From a virus, in the IMG/VR virus record IMGVR_UViG_3300044632_001245, positions 1 through 35,815 of that record: 35,815 nucleotides of DNA. One strand, given 5' to 3'. Numbering within the stretch: position 1 is the first letter of the stretch; each line of letters opens with the position of its first letter. A model generated the notes under the pieces. The model had not been told where the DNA came from, made no database searches, and was given only the letters and a program-made list of their open reading frames with translations. Position numbers and translations under genes: made by a program. Below, in pieces: positions 22,265 through 29,622 of this stretch.

Positions 22265-23298
22265 CAGAATGTTCCCGCGTCAATGATGCAGTCGGTGATT
22301 TCGGTCGAGCCGTCACCCACGATGTTGCCACTGAAGGTCACATTTCCAGAGGCCGAAACCGTGGTGAACGAACCGGCAACGGCAGTGGTGCCGCCGATGA
22401 CCATGTTGTCGATCGTGCCGCCCGTAAGGGTCGCGCCGGAACTGGCAAGGGTGTTCAGGGTCGCGGTCGAGGAAGCTGTAAGCGTGGTGAACGCGCCCGC
22501 CGCCGCAGTCGTTCCGCCGATCGCCGTGCCGTTGATCGTGCCGCCTGTGATGGCGACCGCGTCGGCGTCCTGCGTGGAAATGGTGCCGAGGTTCGAGGCG
22601 GTGGTCTCCAGCGCAGTCACGCGGCCCGAGAAAGCGGCGTCGATCGCCACGGTGTAGCCCGTGTCGGTAGAGCCGGTCACGGCGATTTCGTTCGCGGTGC
22701 CCGAGACATTCGAGTTGGTATTGTCGATCTTGTCGATGCCGCCCGTGAGGTTGAAGACAAGGCCGTCTCCGCTGTTAGCGAAGAACGAAGCTGCCGGAGC
22801 GAGGACGAAGTGCCCCGCGGTGCCGACTTTGTAGTAATCGCCCGCGTCTTTTTCAGTCAGGGCCGAGAGGTCGGTCGCCGCGCCGGAGTTTGCTCCACCG
22901 TTGATGGTGCCAACATAGTTGAAGGCGCTCCCTAGGGCGTCGATACGAAGGCCGAGGGCGTCGTCCGCTTGCTCGCGGGTTGTCGCCTCGGTCGTGATGG
23001 CGCTCTGGAGCGCAGAGACCTCAGTATCAAGATCGGTCTTGCGAACCGCGTCGTTGGCATCCGCAGGGGTCGTGGAAACCGTGATTGCAGTGAAATTCTT
23101 CTTGCCGGTGACGGTCTGTTCGGAGCCCTTGTCCACGAACTCGCCCTTGCCCGCCACAGGAATTGCGGAAGTGCCATTGTGAATGTAAACTTTTTCGTCA
23201 ACGGAATTTATTGCGATCTGCCCCGCTTCCATGTCGGAAGGGGCACCGACCGCGCCGGACAAGCGGCGGCGGACGACTTTGAGGTTGGGATTAGCCAT
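22264..23298 (-). CDS. Tail-fibre protein with beta-repeat shaft, 344 aa
   Basis: A 344-residue protein starting [20 protein letters not shown]. The N-terminal [17 protein letters not shown] is the attachment module also seen in the next gene. A helical connector ([20 protein letters not shown]) follows, and then serine/threonine/glycine/alanine-rich repeats with [19 protein letters not shown]-type units typical of a beta-helical shaft. The last residues IIDAGTF match the end of the collagen-like protein at 23352-23693. The gene has its own promoter-like element. It is one of several fibre subunits. Confidence 0.8.
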   Translation of the reverse strand: MANPNLKVVRRRLSGAVGAPSDMEAGQIAINSVDEKVYIHNGTSAIPVAGKGEFVDKGSEQTVTGKKNFTAITVSTTPADANDAVRKTDLDTEVSALQSAITTEATTREQADDALGLRIDALGSAFNYVGTINGGANSGAATDLSALTEKDAGDYYKVGTAGHFVLAPAASFFANSGDGLVFNLTGGIDKIDNTNSNVSGTANEIAVTGSTDTGYTVAIDAAFSGRVTALETTASNLGTISTQDADAVAITGGTINGTAIGGTTAAAGAFTTLTASSTATLNTLASSGATLTGGTIDNMVIGGTTAVAGSFTTVSASGNVTFSGNIVGDGSTEITDCIIDAGTF

Positions 23299-23326
23299 GT
23301 TGTTTTATTTGGGTTGGGTTATGTGG

Positions 23327-23355
23327 TTATTACTGCTGGTTCTGGGAAAAGTCAA
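23327..23355 (-). promoter_or_regulatory. Promoter-like element upstream of 344-aa fibre gene
   Basis: On the minus strand TTGACT (23355-23350), a 17-nt spacer and TAATAA (23332-23327) are followed by CCACATAACCCAACCC and a G-poor leader to ATG 23298. The -35 hexamer overlaps the stop of the collagen-like gene. This is the closest to a sigma70 consensus among the repeated elements. Confidence 0.65.
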
Positions 23356-23693
23356 AAAGTTCCGGCATCAAAGTCCAAAGTGGAGGAAGCCACGCCACTC
23401 TCCACATATACAAAGCCGGTGCCTGAAGGGGCTGGCCCTGGAGGCCCTGGATCGCCTGGTGCGCCAGCGGGTCCGGCGGGGCCTGGAGGCCCTGCGGGGC
23501 CTGGATCGCCCTGGCTTCCGGCGGGTCCCTGGGGGCCTTCTGGTCCTTCGGGTCCCTGTGGCCCTGGGGGTCCCTCCACGCCCGGAGGCCCGGAGGAAGG
23601 AGCCGCCGACCACACCGCGCCAGACCACACCCACGACCGAACGCCGTAGGTGTAGATGTCGCCAATGTTGGGGCTGGATGGAAAGTTGAGCAT
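23352..23693 (-). CDS. Collagen-like fibre protein, 113 aa
   Basis: A 113-residue protein. After a 30-residue start ([20 protein letters not shown]) come about 20 Gly-X-Y triplets ([11 protein letters not shown] and similar), ending [15 protein letters not shown] and the tail DFDAGTF. Gly-X-Y repeats form a collagen-like triple helix, used by phages as fibre shaft. It shares its DAGTF end with the adjacent fibre gene. The start is ATG 23693, just after a promoter-like element. The GC-rich repeats produce long antisense frames that are not genes. Confidence 0.8.
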   Translation of the reverse strand: MLNFPSSPNIGDIYTYGVRSWVWSGAVWSAAPSSGPPGVEGPPGPQGPEGPEGPQGPAGSQGDPGPAGPPGPAGPAGAPGDPGPPGPAPSGTGFVYVESGVASSTLDFDAGTF

Positions 23694-23702
23694 CTTATGT
23701 TT

Positions 23703-23731
23703 TTATTACACCGGAGTCGGCGGCCAGACAA
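23703..23731 (-). promoter_or_regulatory. Promoter-like element upstream of collagen-like gene 23352-23693
   Basis: On the minus strand TTGTCT (23731-23726), a 17-nt spacer and TAATAA (23708-23703) are preceded by GGTG and followed by AAACATAAG directly before ATG 23693. The hexamer overlaps the stop codon of the preceding gene. The leader is only about 10 nt. Confidence 0.6.
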
Positions 23732-24074
23732 CTTCTTCTGGAGTGGAGGCGCTGGATGGCACATCGCGAAGGGCTTGCCGATAAGCAGCCCAAGCATTCT
23801 TTTGTTCTTGGGTGAGCGGAGCATCGGCGAGTTGAGTCCAGTCGCTTTGCGACAAGCGTTGGTTGCGATTAGCGCGTAAAGAATCCCAGGTGTGCAGTCT
23901 ATTGTTTTCGATCCAAACATTGATTTTGTTTAAGGCTTCAACTTCGTTTTCATACACTTCAGGAGCCGTGAAGAACACTTCACGGGTCTCTGCGTCTTGG
24001 AGATCAAGCTCTACGCCGCCCTCCACAGGTCTAAAACTAAAAATATACGCTTTAGGTATTGTGATCTTTTCCAT
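23706..24074 (-). CDS. Tail-fibre assembly protein (Phage_tail_APC-like), 122 aa
   Basis: A 122-residue protein. Its second half (RLSQSDWTQLADAPLTQEQK, then AWAAYRQALRDVP, then PEEVVWPPTP) matches the signature of the phage tail-assembly chaperone family: an S-D-W-T-Q motif followed by W-x-x-Y-R-Q-A-L-R-D. Such proteins help fold or attach fibres coded nearby. The N-terminal 60 residues form a beta domain with FRPVEGGVELDLQDAETREV. It lies between the DUF6065-like gene and the collagen-like fibre gene, so one of these fibres is the likely client. Confidence 0.82.
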   Translation of the reverse strand: MEKITIPKAYIFSFRPVEGGVELDLQDAETREVFFTAPEVYENEVEALNKINVWIENNRLHTWDSLRANRNQRLSQSDWTQLADAPLTQEQKNAWAAYRQALRDVPSSASTPEEVVWPPTPV

Positions 24075-24080
24075 AAATTT

Positions 24081-24851
24081 TTATTGTTCGTCGTAAAGAT
24101 TTTCGGCCATTTGCTTAAACTCTTTTCCATAGAACGGGCATTTATGACGCTTACTATAACTTAACAGAGCGTCAATTTTTTGCATCCGTTTTTCAGGAAC
24201 TTTGTCGTCCATCCGCCAAGAAGAGTAACACTGGTTCCTTGGGACAGGAATGAGTTGTGCAAGAGGCGTGTGAACTTTGATTTCTTCGTAATCTTCCGAA
24301 AACCACCAAAGCATGACATGGATGTCTTTGGAATACAGCGGATCGAGAACGCCAGGCACAACACTGAACCGAGCGTCGTCAGCATAAAAAACAGGCAGCA
24401 TAAGAAAGACTACATCTTTCGGAGCTGAAAAATGCCATGGCGTTGTAAAACGAATTATTCTCTTAGAGGCGCCTTTGGGCGGGGTCATGTGGTCCGCCAA
24501 CAATCCAGGGTCCATGAAGCTCAAGACCGTCTTATCATTGCAATCCACACGGATTTCGCTGAAATCTTCCGAGAGCTTGATCCCAAAATCGACATGAGAC
24601 TCGATGATAAACCCCGTGTTCATCAACTGTTGAATCCCCAAGCACTTCGCCGCAGTGGAGACAGGAGATAAGGGCTCGCTCTGCGACAGCCTATTGTGGT
24701 AATCATTGAAGGCTTTCTTGAGCCACTGCCTTTTTACTTTCCCCGCATCTAAAATCTGAGTTGTTAGATGCCCGTAGGGGAGCTTGTTGTGGAAAACAAG
24801 TTCCCTTTTACTCTTCCAAAAATGAGGGCAGAAGTATTTCAAAAAACTCAT
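24081..24851 (-). CDS. DUF6065-like protein in fibre cluster, 256 aa
   Basis: A 256-residue protein. The central part (about 115-215: RFTTPWHFSAPKDVVFLMLP, then FSVVPGVLDPLYSKDIHVML, then HTPLAQLIPVPRNQCY) resembles DUF6065-type proteins, which carry a P-W-x-x-x-T/S-x-x start, a central P-G-x-x-D turn and T-P-x-A/V-Q-x-I-P. Their function is not established. An aromatic, cysteine-containing start (FLKYFCPHFW) and a basic end (SYSKRHKCPFYG) flank it. The gene is visibly richer in A/T than most of the operon, suggesting recent acquisition. It is separated by 3-6 nt from its neighbours and may modify or accompany a fibre. Confidence 0.65.
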   Translation of the reverse strand: MSFLKYFCPHFWKSKRELVFHNKLPYGHLTTQILDAGKVKRQWLKKAFNDYHNRLSQSEPLSPVSTAAKCLGIQQLMNTGFIIESHVDFGIKLSEDFSEIRVDCNDKTVLSFMDPGLLADHMTPPKGASKRIIRFTTPWHFSAPKDVVFLMLPVFYADDARFSVVPGVLDPLYSKDIHVMLWWFSEDYEEIKVHTPLAQLIPVPRNQCYSSWRMDDKVPEKRMQKIDALLSYSKRHKCPFYGKEFKQMAENLYDEQ

Positions 24852-24854
24852 GCT

Positions 24855-25550
24855 TCAGATTTTGTAAACATAAGATGTGCATCGGCTTCCACCCAAAGCT
24901 CCGATGCCGCCGGTAACATTTGAAATGTTTCTAATTGGAGTCACATAGCCAGTTGTCGTCACTTTAACCTGAACAACTGAGTCAGATGTGTCGCGGCCTA
25001 AGCCTCCAAGACCGGCAGACCCAGTGGTAGTATAAAGGCCAGACCCGTCCAGAGTAACTGTTATGTTACCTCCGTCGATTTCTAACTTTGATTTTAAGAT
25101 TTGATCTGAATACATTCCGCCTAACCATCCGCTCCAACTCTGGTAATACCCAGAAAAAACAGTCTCTATTTGCCAATTCCCAGAGCCCAACTGTATTCGG
25201 TTAGAGTTTACACTTACCGCCAATCCAAACGGGTTGTAAGCCAACGACATGCTCGCGGGAAGGTTGTCCCCAGAGCCAATCCCGCAGGTAAAAGTAACAA
25301 TAGCTAATTGTGAAGTTGTATTTGCTTTCATAAAAGTAAGTAAGTCATTGATTGCAACTTTTCTAACAGCGGCAGCCGAAGTGTCAGAAACTAAAATAGC
25401 GTCATCCCCCGCCACCGCAGTCAGAGCGGTCTCTCCAGTAATGGCGCTATTCGCCAAAGAAACAGCGACTTTTCCGCTCGCGTCCCGTTGGACCAAAGTA
25501 TTTGCCGTATTAGCCGTGCTGAAATTGGGTTTAATGCTGCTTAGATTCAT
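24855..25550 (-). CDS. Tail-fibre protein, 231 aa
   Basis: A 231-residue protein starting MNLSSIKPNFSTANTANTLV. The segment TLVQRDASGKVAVSLANSAI also occurs, slightly changed (TLVQRDASGNFSAGVITG), in the fibre protein immediately upstream. A linker with GDDAILVSDTSAAAVRKVAI follows, then a C-terminal beta-sandwich-like domain from about residue 82 with many aromatic and serine/threonine strands. This is probably a separate fibre tip. The ATG overlaps the upstream stop, with GGAGGATATACAC as a good ribosome-binding site. The gene is A/T-richer than its upstream neighbour. Confidence 0.78.
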   Translation of the reverse strand: MNLSSIKPNFSTANTANTLVQRDASGKVAVSLANSAITGETALTAVAGDDAILVSDTSAAAVRKVAINDLLTFMKANTTSQLAIVTFTCGIGSGDNLPASMSLAYNPFGLAVSVNSNRIQLGSGNWQIETVFSGYYQSWSGWLGGMYSDQILKSKLEIDGGNITVTLDGSGLYTTTGSAGLGGLGRDTSDSVVQVKVTTTGYVTPIRNISNVTGGIGALGGSRCTSYVYKI

Positions 25551-27223
25551 GTGTATATCCTCCAGGTTGTTCCTTCATATCTCATGGTAAATTGAACCCC
25601 CGCGACATTGCAGACGAGGTCTTCGCCGAGACCCTCGATGTTTTGTCCGTTGCGAGCAATCGTCAGGTTGCGAGTTGCCCACTGGTTGTAGTGGTCGGCA
25701 AAAACGATTTCCGCGTAGTTAGCGGGAGACGCGGGGAGCGTGATTGTAAAAGCGGCAGCCGTGGTATTCGCCACGATCCGGTCGCCCGCGACGGCGGTGT
25801 AAGCGGATGTCCGTGTAACCCACGGACCAGGTATGCGCGAATCATTGCCTTGGCAAAAAGTGCCAGCAGTCGTTCCGAAAGAGCCTGCTTGGAGGACGCC
25901 GCCCGTGCCGGTTATGATCGGCAAGCTCGCGGTTGTGCCGATCGCGCCCGCGTTTGTGATATTGCCGTGGGTGTGATTCGTAGGGGCGGCAGAAATTGTG
26001 ATGTCCGCCGTTCCGTCAAAAGACACCCCGTTGATATTCCTAGCCGTCGTGAGCTTTGCGGCGGAGCTGGCTGTGCTGGCGTTTCCAGAGAACAAGTCGG
26101 CAGTAATCGTGCCAGCCGAGAAATTGCCGTTCGTGTCCCGCGCCACAATCGCGCTGTTGGTGTTCGCCGAGGTCGCGGTGGTGGCGGAGTTGGAAACTTT
26201 TCCAGCCGTTGAAATCGTAGCGAGCTTGGTATCGGCAATCGCGGCGGCGGCGTTGATGTCGGCGTTCACAATTACTCCAGGCGCAATCGCTGTGGGGATC
26301 GTAATCGCGGCACTACCGTCGAAACTCTGGGCGGTGCCGGTGACATCGCCACTGACATTGATCGTCTGCGCGGTGGCTAATTTGGAAGCCGTGCTGGCAT
26401 TTCCTGTCACATTGCCTGTGACGCCTCCCGTTACATTGCCGGTTAAATTACCCGTAATGACGCCTGCTGAAAAATTACCGGAAGCATCGCGCTGAACAAG
26501 CGTGCTGGCAATGTTGGTCGTGCCATACCCCACCGGGGTTCCCGCGACGCCATTGCTCACCACCACTGCGCCTGTGCCCGACGGAGCCGGACCTGCGGGG
26601 CCTTGAGCGCCCGTGTCGCCTTTCGGCCCGCGAATCTGACCCACATTGACCCAAGTAGAGCCATCCCACACATAACCGTTGCCGTCGCTTTGGGCGACAT
26701 ACAGGTCTCCTTTAACTTTGACCGCGATCGAAGTGAGGTTAGCCGGGGTTGCCACCGCGCCTTTCAGGGCGATACTCGCGCCATCGTCGCCCTTCACGCC
26801 CTGAATCCCCTGTGGCCCCTGCGGCCCAATGTTCCCCGTATCGCCTTTGGCGCCCTGGGGAATTGTAAAATCAAAAACTGCCGCTCCGCTTGTGCCGGAG
26901 TTGGACACCGAAGCGTTGGTTCCAGCGGCTCCCGTCGTCACCGTGCCTACCGCAACCGTCGCAGCCGGACCCTGCGGCCCAACAGGGCCAACATTTCCGA
27001 TGTCGCCCTTATCCCCTTTATCCCCCGTATCGCCTTTTACTCCGGCTGGGCCGACGCCGCTCTCCACCCACGCTGTCCCCGTATAAACATACTCACGCAA
27101 ATTGATCGTATCAAACCAGCGCGAGCCTTCTAACGGATACAGCGGAGCCGTGTCGGAATAAACGATCTCTGGCGGCGGCCCCGCGTTCAACTGACCAGAG
27201 ACGGGGTTGAAGAAAAACCTCAT
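25547..27223 (-). CDS. Large collagen-containing tail-fibre protein, 558 aa
   Basis: A 558-residue modular fibre. The start MRFFFNPVSGQLNAGPPPE is followed by YPLEGSRWFDTINLREYVYT, a first collagen run (GVKGDTGDKGDKGDIGNVGP), a second (KGDTGNIGPQGPQGIQGVKG), a small domain with VKGDLYVAQSDGNGYVWDGS and a third short collagen run. A serine/threonine/glycine-rich beta shaft follows with repeats such as GNASTASKLATAQTINVSGD and FDGTADITISA. The C-terminal domain (DRIVANTTAAAFTITLPASP ... RYEGTTWRIYT) is shared with the protein at 7277-7870. It overlaps both neighbours (ATGA). It probably acts as a main receptor-contact fibre. Confidence 0.82.
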   Translation of the reverse strand: MRFFFNPVSGQLNAGPPPEIVYSDTAPLYPLEGSRWFDTINLREYVYTGTAWVESGVGPAGVKGDTGDKGDKGDIGNVGPVGPQGPAATVAVGTVTTGAAGTNASVSNSGTSGAAVFDFTIPQGAKGDTGNIGPQGPQGIQGVKGDDGASIALKGAVATPANLTSIAVKVKGDLYVAQSDGNGYVWDGSTWVNVGQIRGPKGDTGAQGPAGPAPSGTGAVVVSNGVAGTPVGYGTTNIASTLVQRDASGNFSAGVITGNLTGNVTGGVTGNVTGNASTASKLATAQTINVSGDVTGTAQSFDGSAAITIPTAIAPGVIVNADINAAAAIADTKLATISTAGKVSNSATTATSANTNSAIVARDTNGNFSAGTITADLFSGNASTASSAAKLTTARNINGVSFDGTADITISAAPTNHTHGNITNAGAIGTTASLPIITGTGGVLQAGSFGTTAGTFCQGNDSRIPGPWVTRTSAYTAVAGDRIVANTTAAAFTITLPASPANYAEIVFADHYNQWATRNLTIARNGQNIEGLGEDLVCNVAGVQFTMRYEGTTWRIYT

Positions 27224-27930
27224 GTCGGGATGACGCTCACCAAGTTACCTTGGGCGTCGTAATTCATGTTGAGGGTTTTAAGCGTCGTCCCCGCCTTAGA
27301 AAAAACCACTTGGCTCATGCCAAACGAGCCGTAGGACATATTGATCGTAATGTCATTTGTAGGCTCGTATTTCCCTAGGGTCTCGACAGGGATGCGCCCC
27401 GCCACCGGATCGGGGAGCTTGGTTCCGAGAAGTGCCTGAGTTTCGTCCGACTCTGTCTTAACCTCCGTCTTAAAATCCGTCAGTGTCGTGCTCGCGGTGT
27501 CGAGTTCGGTTTTAATCTCCGAAAGGATAACTTGAGTGGCGTCTGACTCAGATTTGACCTCGGCTTTGAACGCAGTGAGCGTGGTGTTCGCATCCTCAAG
27601 CTCGGACTGAATATCAGTTAGAATGACTTGAGTTTGATCGCTCTCATCTTTGATGAGCTTCCCAAGATCAACTCCGTCATCGTAGAAAATCGAGAGGGCG
27701 TCCGTCGCTCGGTGCGTATCGCAGTCCTTATACTGCGGAAAAACAATAACCGTATTTCCGCCAGTAATCGTGATGTCCGCGTTCGGGTCAGCGGCGAAAT
27801 TGTGATAAACGAAACCAACCGTAGAGTTCACCACCAGCAACAGACGCTCGGGCAGAATCTCAATGCCGAGCAGGGTAATAGTCCTGCTCGCAACATCAAA
27901 AGTGTGGGTGCCCTTAAATTGTTGCTTCAT
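27220..27930 (-). CDS. Coiled-coil fibre-associated protein, copy 2 of a tandem pair, 236 aa
   Basis: A 236-residue protein. The N-terminal 75 residues (FDVASRTITLLGIEILPERL, LLVVNSTVGFVYHNF, TVIVFPQYKDCDTHRATDAL) form a beta domain. About three 32-residue helical repeats of the form ESDxTQxILxxIxxELxxA follow (from about residue 90), then a beta end domain (YGSFGMSQVVFSKAGTTLKT). It is a paralogue of the 241-residue protein directly upstream. The repeat design resembles a fibre stalk or connector. It has its own promoter-like element, overlaps the next gene by ATGA, and starts at ATG 27930. Confidence 0.78.
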   Translation of the reverse strand: MKQQFKGTHTFDVASRTITLLGIEILPERLLLVVNSTVGFVYHNFAADPNADITITGGNTVIVFPQYKDCDTHRATDALSIFYDDGVDLGKLIKDESDQTQVILTDIQSELEDANTTLTAFKAEVKSESDATQVILSEIKTELDTASTTLTDFKTEVKTESDETQALLGTKLPDPVAGRIPVETLGKYEPTNDITINMSYGSFGMSQVVFSKAGTTLKTLNMNYDAQGNLVSVIPT

Positions 27931-27947
27931 CTTACGCGGTTATGTTT

Positions 27948-27975
27948 TTATTACACCAGTCAAGCCAAAAAGCAA
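27948..27975 (-). promoter_or_regulatory. Promoter-like element between the two coiled-coil paralogues
   Basis: On the minus strand TTGCTT (27975-27970), a 16-nt spacer and TAATAA (27953-27948) are followed by AAACATAACCGCG and ATG 27930. The stretch TTGCYTTTTGG...GGTGTAATAAAA is nearly identical to that at 29595-29622. Confidence 0.65.
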
Positions 27976-27980
27976 GTGAA

Positions 27981-28706
27981 TTATGGCGCGGGGGTAATAG
28001 AAATAACCTTTCCAAGGGAGTCGCCGGAGGTTCCGTAGGTCAGATTCAGAGTCTTCAAAGTTACGCTACCCCTGGAAAAAATAATCTGTGATGGGCCGTA
28101 ACCGCCCGCCACATAGCTCACATCAACACCGTTGGACGGCTCAAGCATACCTAAAAATTCGATCGGCACCATGCCTTCAGTGAAGGTAGGGAGCTTGCTA
28201 CCTAGGAGAGTTTGCAACTCATCCGATTCGGCCTTTGCCTCGGTCTTAAAAGCCGCCAATGTAGCGTTCGCGTCAGCTATCTCAGTCTCGATGTCAGAAA
28301 GAAGCCCTTGAGTCTCATCAGATTCAGACTTCGCTTCGGCCTTAAAAGCCGTCAGCGTAGCGTTGGCTTCCTCCAACTCGCTATGAATATCTGAAAGAAT
28401 CCCTTGTGTTTCGTCGCTCTCGTCTTTTATCAACTGCCCGAGATCAATCCCGTCGTCATAGAATATCGAAAGCGCGTCCGAGTTCCGATGTGTCGAGCAG
28501 TCCTTATACTGCGGAAATACAATGGTCGTGTCCCCGCCAGAAACCGCCACCGTGGCCGTAGGCTCATGCTCAATGTTGTGGTAAACAAACCCGACCGTGG
28601 AATTGATAACAACCGCCAGCCGCTCGGGCGGAATTTCGATGCCCGACAACACAATCGTCCGGCTCGCGACATCTAGCGTGTAGCTGCCGGTAAACTGCTG
28701 CTTCAC
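27981..28706 (-). CDS. Coiled-coil fibre-associated protein, copy 1 of a tandem pair, 241 aa
   Basis: A 241-residue paralogue of the next gene: LDVASRTIVLSGIEIPPERL, VNSTVGFVYHNIEHEP and VFPQYKDCSTHRNSDALSIF align residue by residue. About three 32-residue helical repeats of the form ESDETQGxLSDIxxE follow. The C-terminal beta domain is also conserved. The start codon is GTG at 28706, abutting the stop of the collagen-like gene, with GGGGGAG as ribosome-binding site. The copies differ enough that duplication is not recent. They may form a heteromeric stalk. Confidence 0.78.
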   Translation of the reverse strand: MKQQFTGSYTLDVASRTIVLSGIEIPPERLAVVINSTVGFVYHNIEHEPTATVAVSGGDTTIVFPQYKDCSTHRNSDALSIFYDDGIDLGQLIKDESDETQGILSDIHSELEEANATLTAFKAEAKSESDETQGLLSDIETEIADANATLAAFKTEAKAESDELQTLLGSKLPTFTEGMVPIEFLGMLEPSNGVDVSYVAGGYGPSQIIFSRGSVTLKTLNLTYGTSGDSLGKVISITPAP

Positions 28707-29240
28707 TTAAACTCCCCCTAGGGCGATAGAAAACGCCATGACCGAACCTTTAGAAACTTCGCCCTGCGGACCCTGCGGACCTGTGTAGCCGCGTAACCCC
28801 ATAATTCCTTGTGGTCCTTCCGGGCCGCGTTCTCCAGCCGGGCCTTGCAATCCGCGAGGGCCCTCAATGCCCTGCGGTCCGGGGTCGCCGCGAAGTCCTT
28901 GAAAACCGCGAGGGCCCATTGATCCGGCGGGGCCGACTGGGCCGTCACCTCCGCGATCGCCTTTTGGCCCTTGGGGGCCAGGAGCGCCAGCGGCTCCAAC
29001 CAAACCGCGAGGGCCGGGCTCGCCCTGGGGTCCAACAATACTATCGCCTTTAAGACCCTGCAAACCGCGATCGCCTTGATCGCCCTTATCGCCTTTCGGG
29101 CCAACAGGCCCGATTGGCCCTTCCGGCCCTTGAGGGCCCGCCGCGCCCGCCGCCCCTGGGGCACCGTTCAATCCGGGCAATCCTTGAGGTCCCTGCGGGC
29201 CGGTCAAGCCGGAGCCGATAATTTCGATAATCTCAGCCAT
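28707..29240 (-). CDS. Collagen-like fibre protein, 177 aa
   Basis: A 177-residue protein that is almost entirely collagen-like. After MAEIIEIIGS come about 50 Gly-X-Y triplets (GPQGPQGLPGLNGAPG ... GYTGPQGPQGEV) with one visible break near residue 68 (GDSIVGPQ), then a 15-residue end (GSVMAFSIALGGV). It has the properties of a long triple-helical shaft or spacer without a globular tip, so it probably joins with another fibre protein. ATG 29240 was chosen; it lies one base after the upstream stop and has GGAGG upstream. A frame nine codons longer would overlap the previous gene. Confidence 0.8.
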   Translation of the reverse strand: MAEIIEIIGSGLTGPQGPQGLPGLNGAPGAAGAAGPQGPEGPIGPVGPKGDKGDQGDRGLQGLKGDSIVGPQGEPGPRGLVGAAGAPGPQGPKGDRGGDGPVGPAGSMGPRGFQGLRGDPGPQGIEGPRGLQGPAGERGPEGPQGIMGLRGYTGPQGPQGEVSKGSVMAFSIALGGV

Positions 29241-29241
29241 A

Positions 29242-29583
29242 TTAGATCGTTGCCTCCGGCACGACAACCACCGTCCCGCGAATGAGTTTCCTCACCACGC
29301 CGCCGTTGGTCAGTTCCAAATCGTAAACATAATTCCCAGCGGGCAACCCTGCCGTCTCCTGCGGTGCAAGCTCTAGGGAAACAGTCCCTCCAGCGCCGCC
29401 CAACAAAATCCGGCTGTTCTCGGTGCTGAGTTCAAAAGCCACCACGCCGCCGTAATTTTTCTTCATCTGCATCTTGGCGGTATAACCCGTGAGGTTCATA
29501 ACCTGCCCGTCCACCTTCCAGCGAAATTGCTTCTGAAAAGTGGAGCCCTGCTCAATCGTCAACGGGTATTCAACGGCTTCCAT
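29242..29583 (-). CDS. BppU-like baseplate/fibre attachment protein, 113 aa
   Basis: A 113-residue beta protein. The pattern PLTIEQGSTFQKQFRWKVDG, NLTGYTAKMQMKK, LGGAGGTVSLELAPQET and PAGNYVYDLELTNGGVVRKL matches a common small phage protein related to the N-terminal domain of BppU baseplate proteins. Such proteins connect fibres with the tail. It is first in the fibre cluster, just after terminase, with its own promoter-like element whose -35 hexamer lies in the end of the terminase gene. The start is ATG 29583, with only a very short leader. Confidence 0.78.
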   Translation of the reverse strand: MEAVEYPLTIEQGSTFQKQFRWKVDGQVMNLTGYTAKMQMKKNYGGVVAFELSTENSRILLGGAGGTVSLELAPQETAGLPAGNYVYDLELTNGGVVRKLIRGTVVVVPEATI

Positions 29584-29594
29584 AGGTTATACTT

Positions 29595-29622
29595 TTATTA
29601 CACCTACACCTCCAAAAGGCAA
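29595..29622 (-). promoter_or_regulatory. Promoter-like element at the terminase/fibre junction
   Basis: On the minus strand TTGCCT (29622-29617), a 16-nt spacer and TAATAA (29600-29595) are preceded by GGTG and followed by AAGTATAACCT and ATG 29583. The -35 lies within the last codons of the terminase gene. The element would allow fibre genes to be expressed independently of terminase. Confidence 0.65.

Noticed and set aside
23330-23920. 196-codon minus-strand frame overlapping the collagen-like and assembly-protein genes
   Set aside because: GC-rich Gly-X-Y DNA leaves shifted frames open. The in-frame collagen and APC signatures explain the region.
20733-29583. Diversity-generating retroelement acting on the fibre genes
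   Set aside because: No reverse transcriptase or template/variable repeat pair was seen in the window; it could only exist if coded outside.
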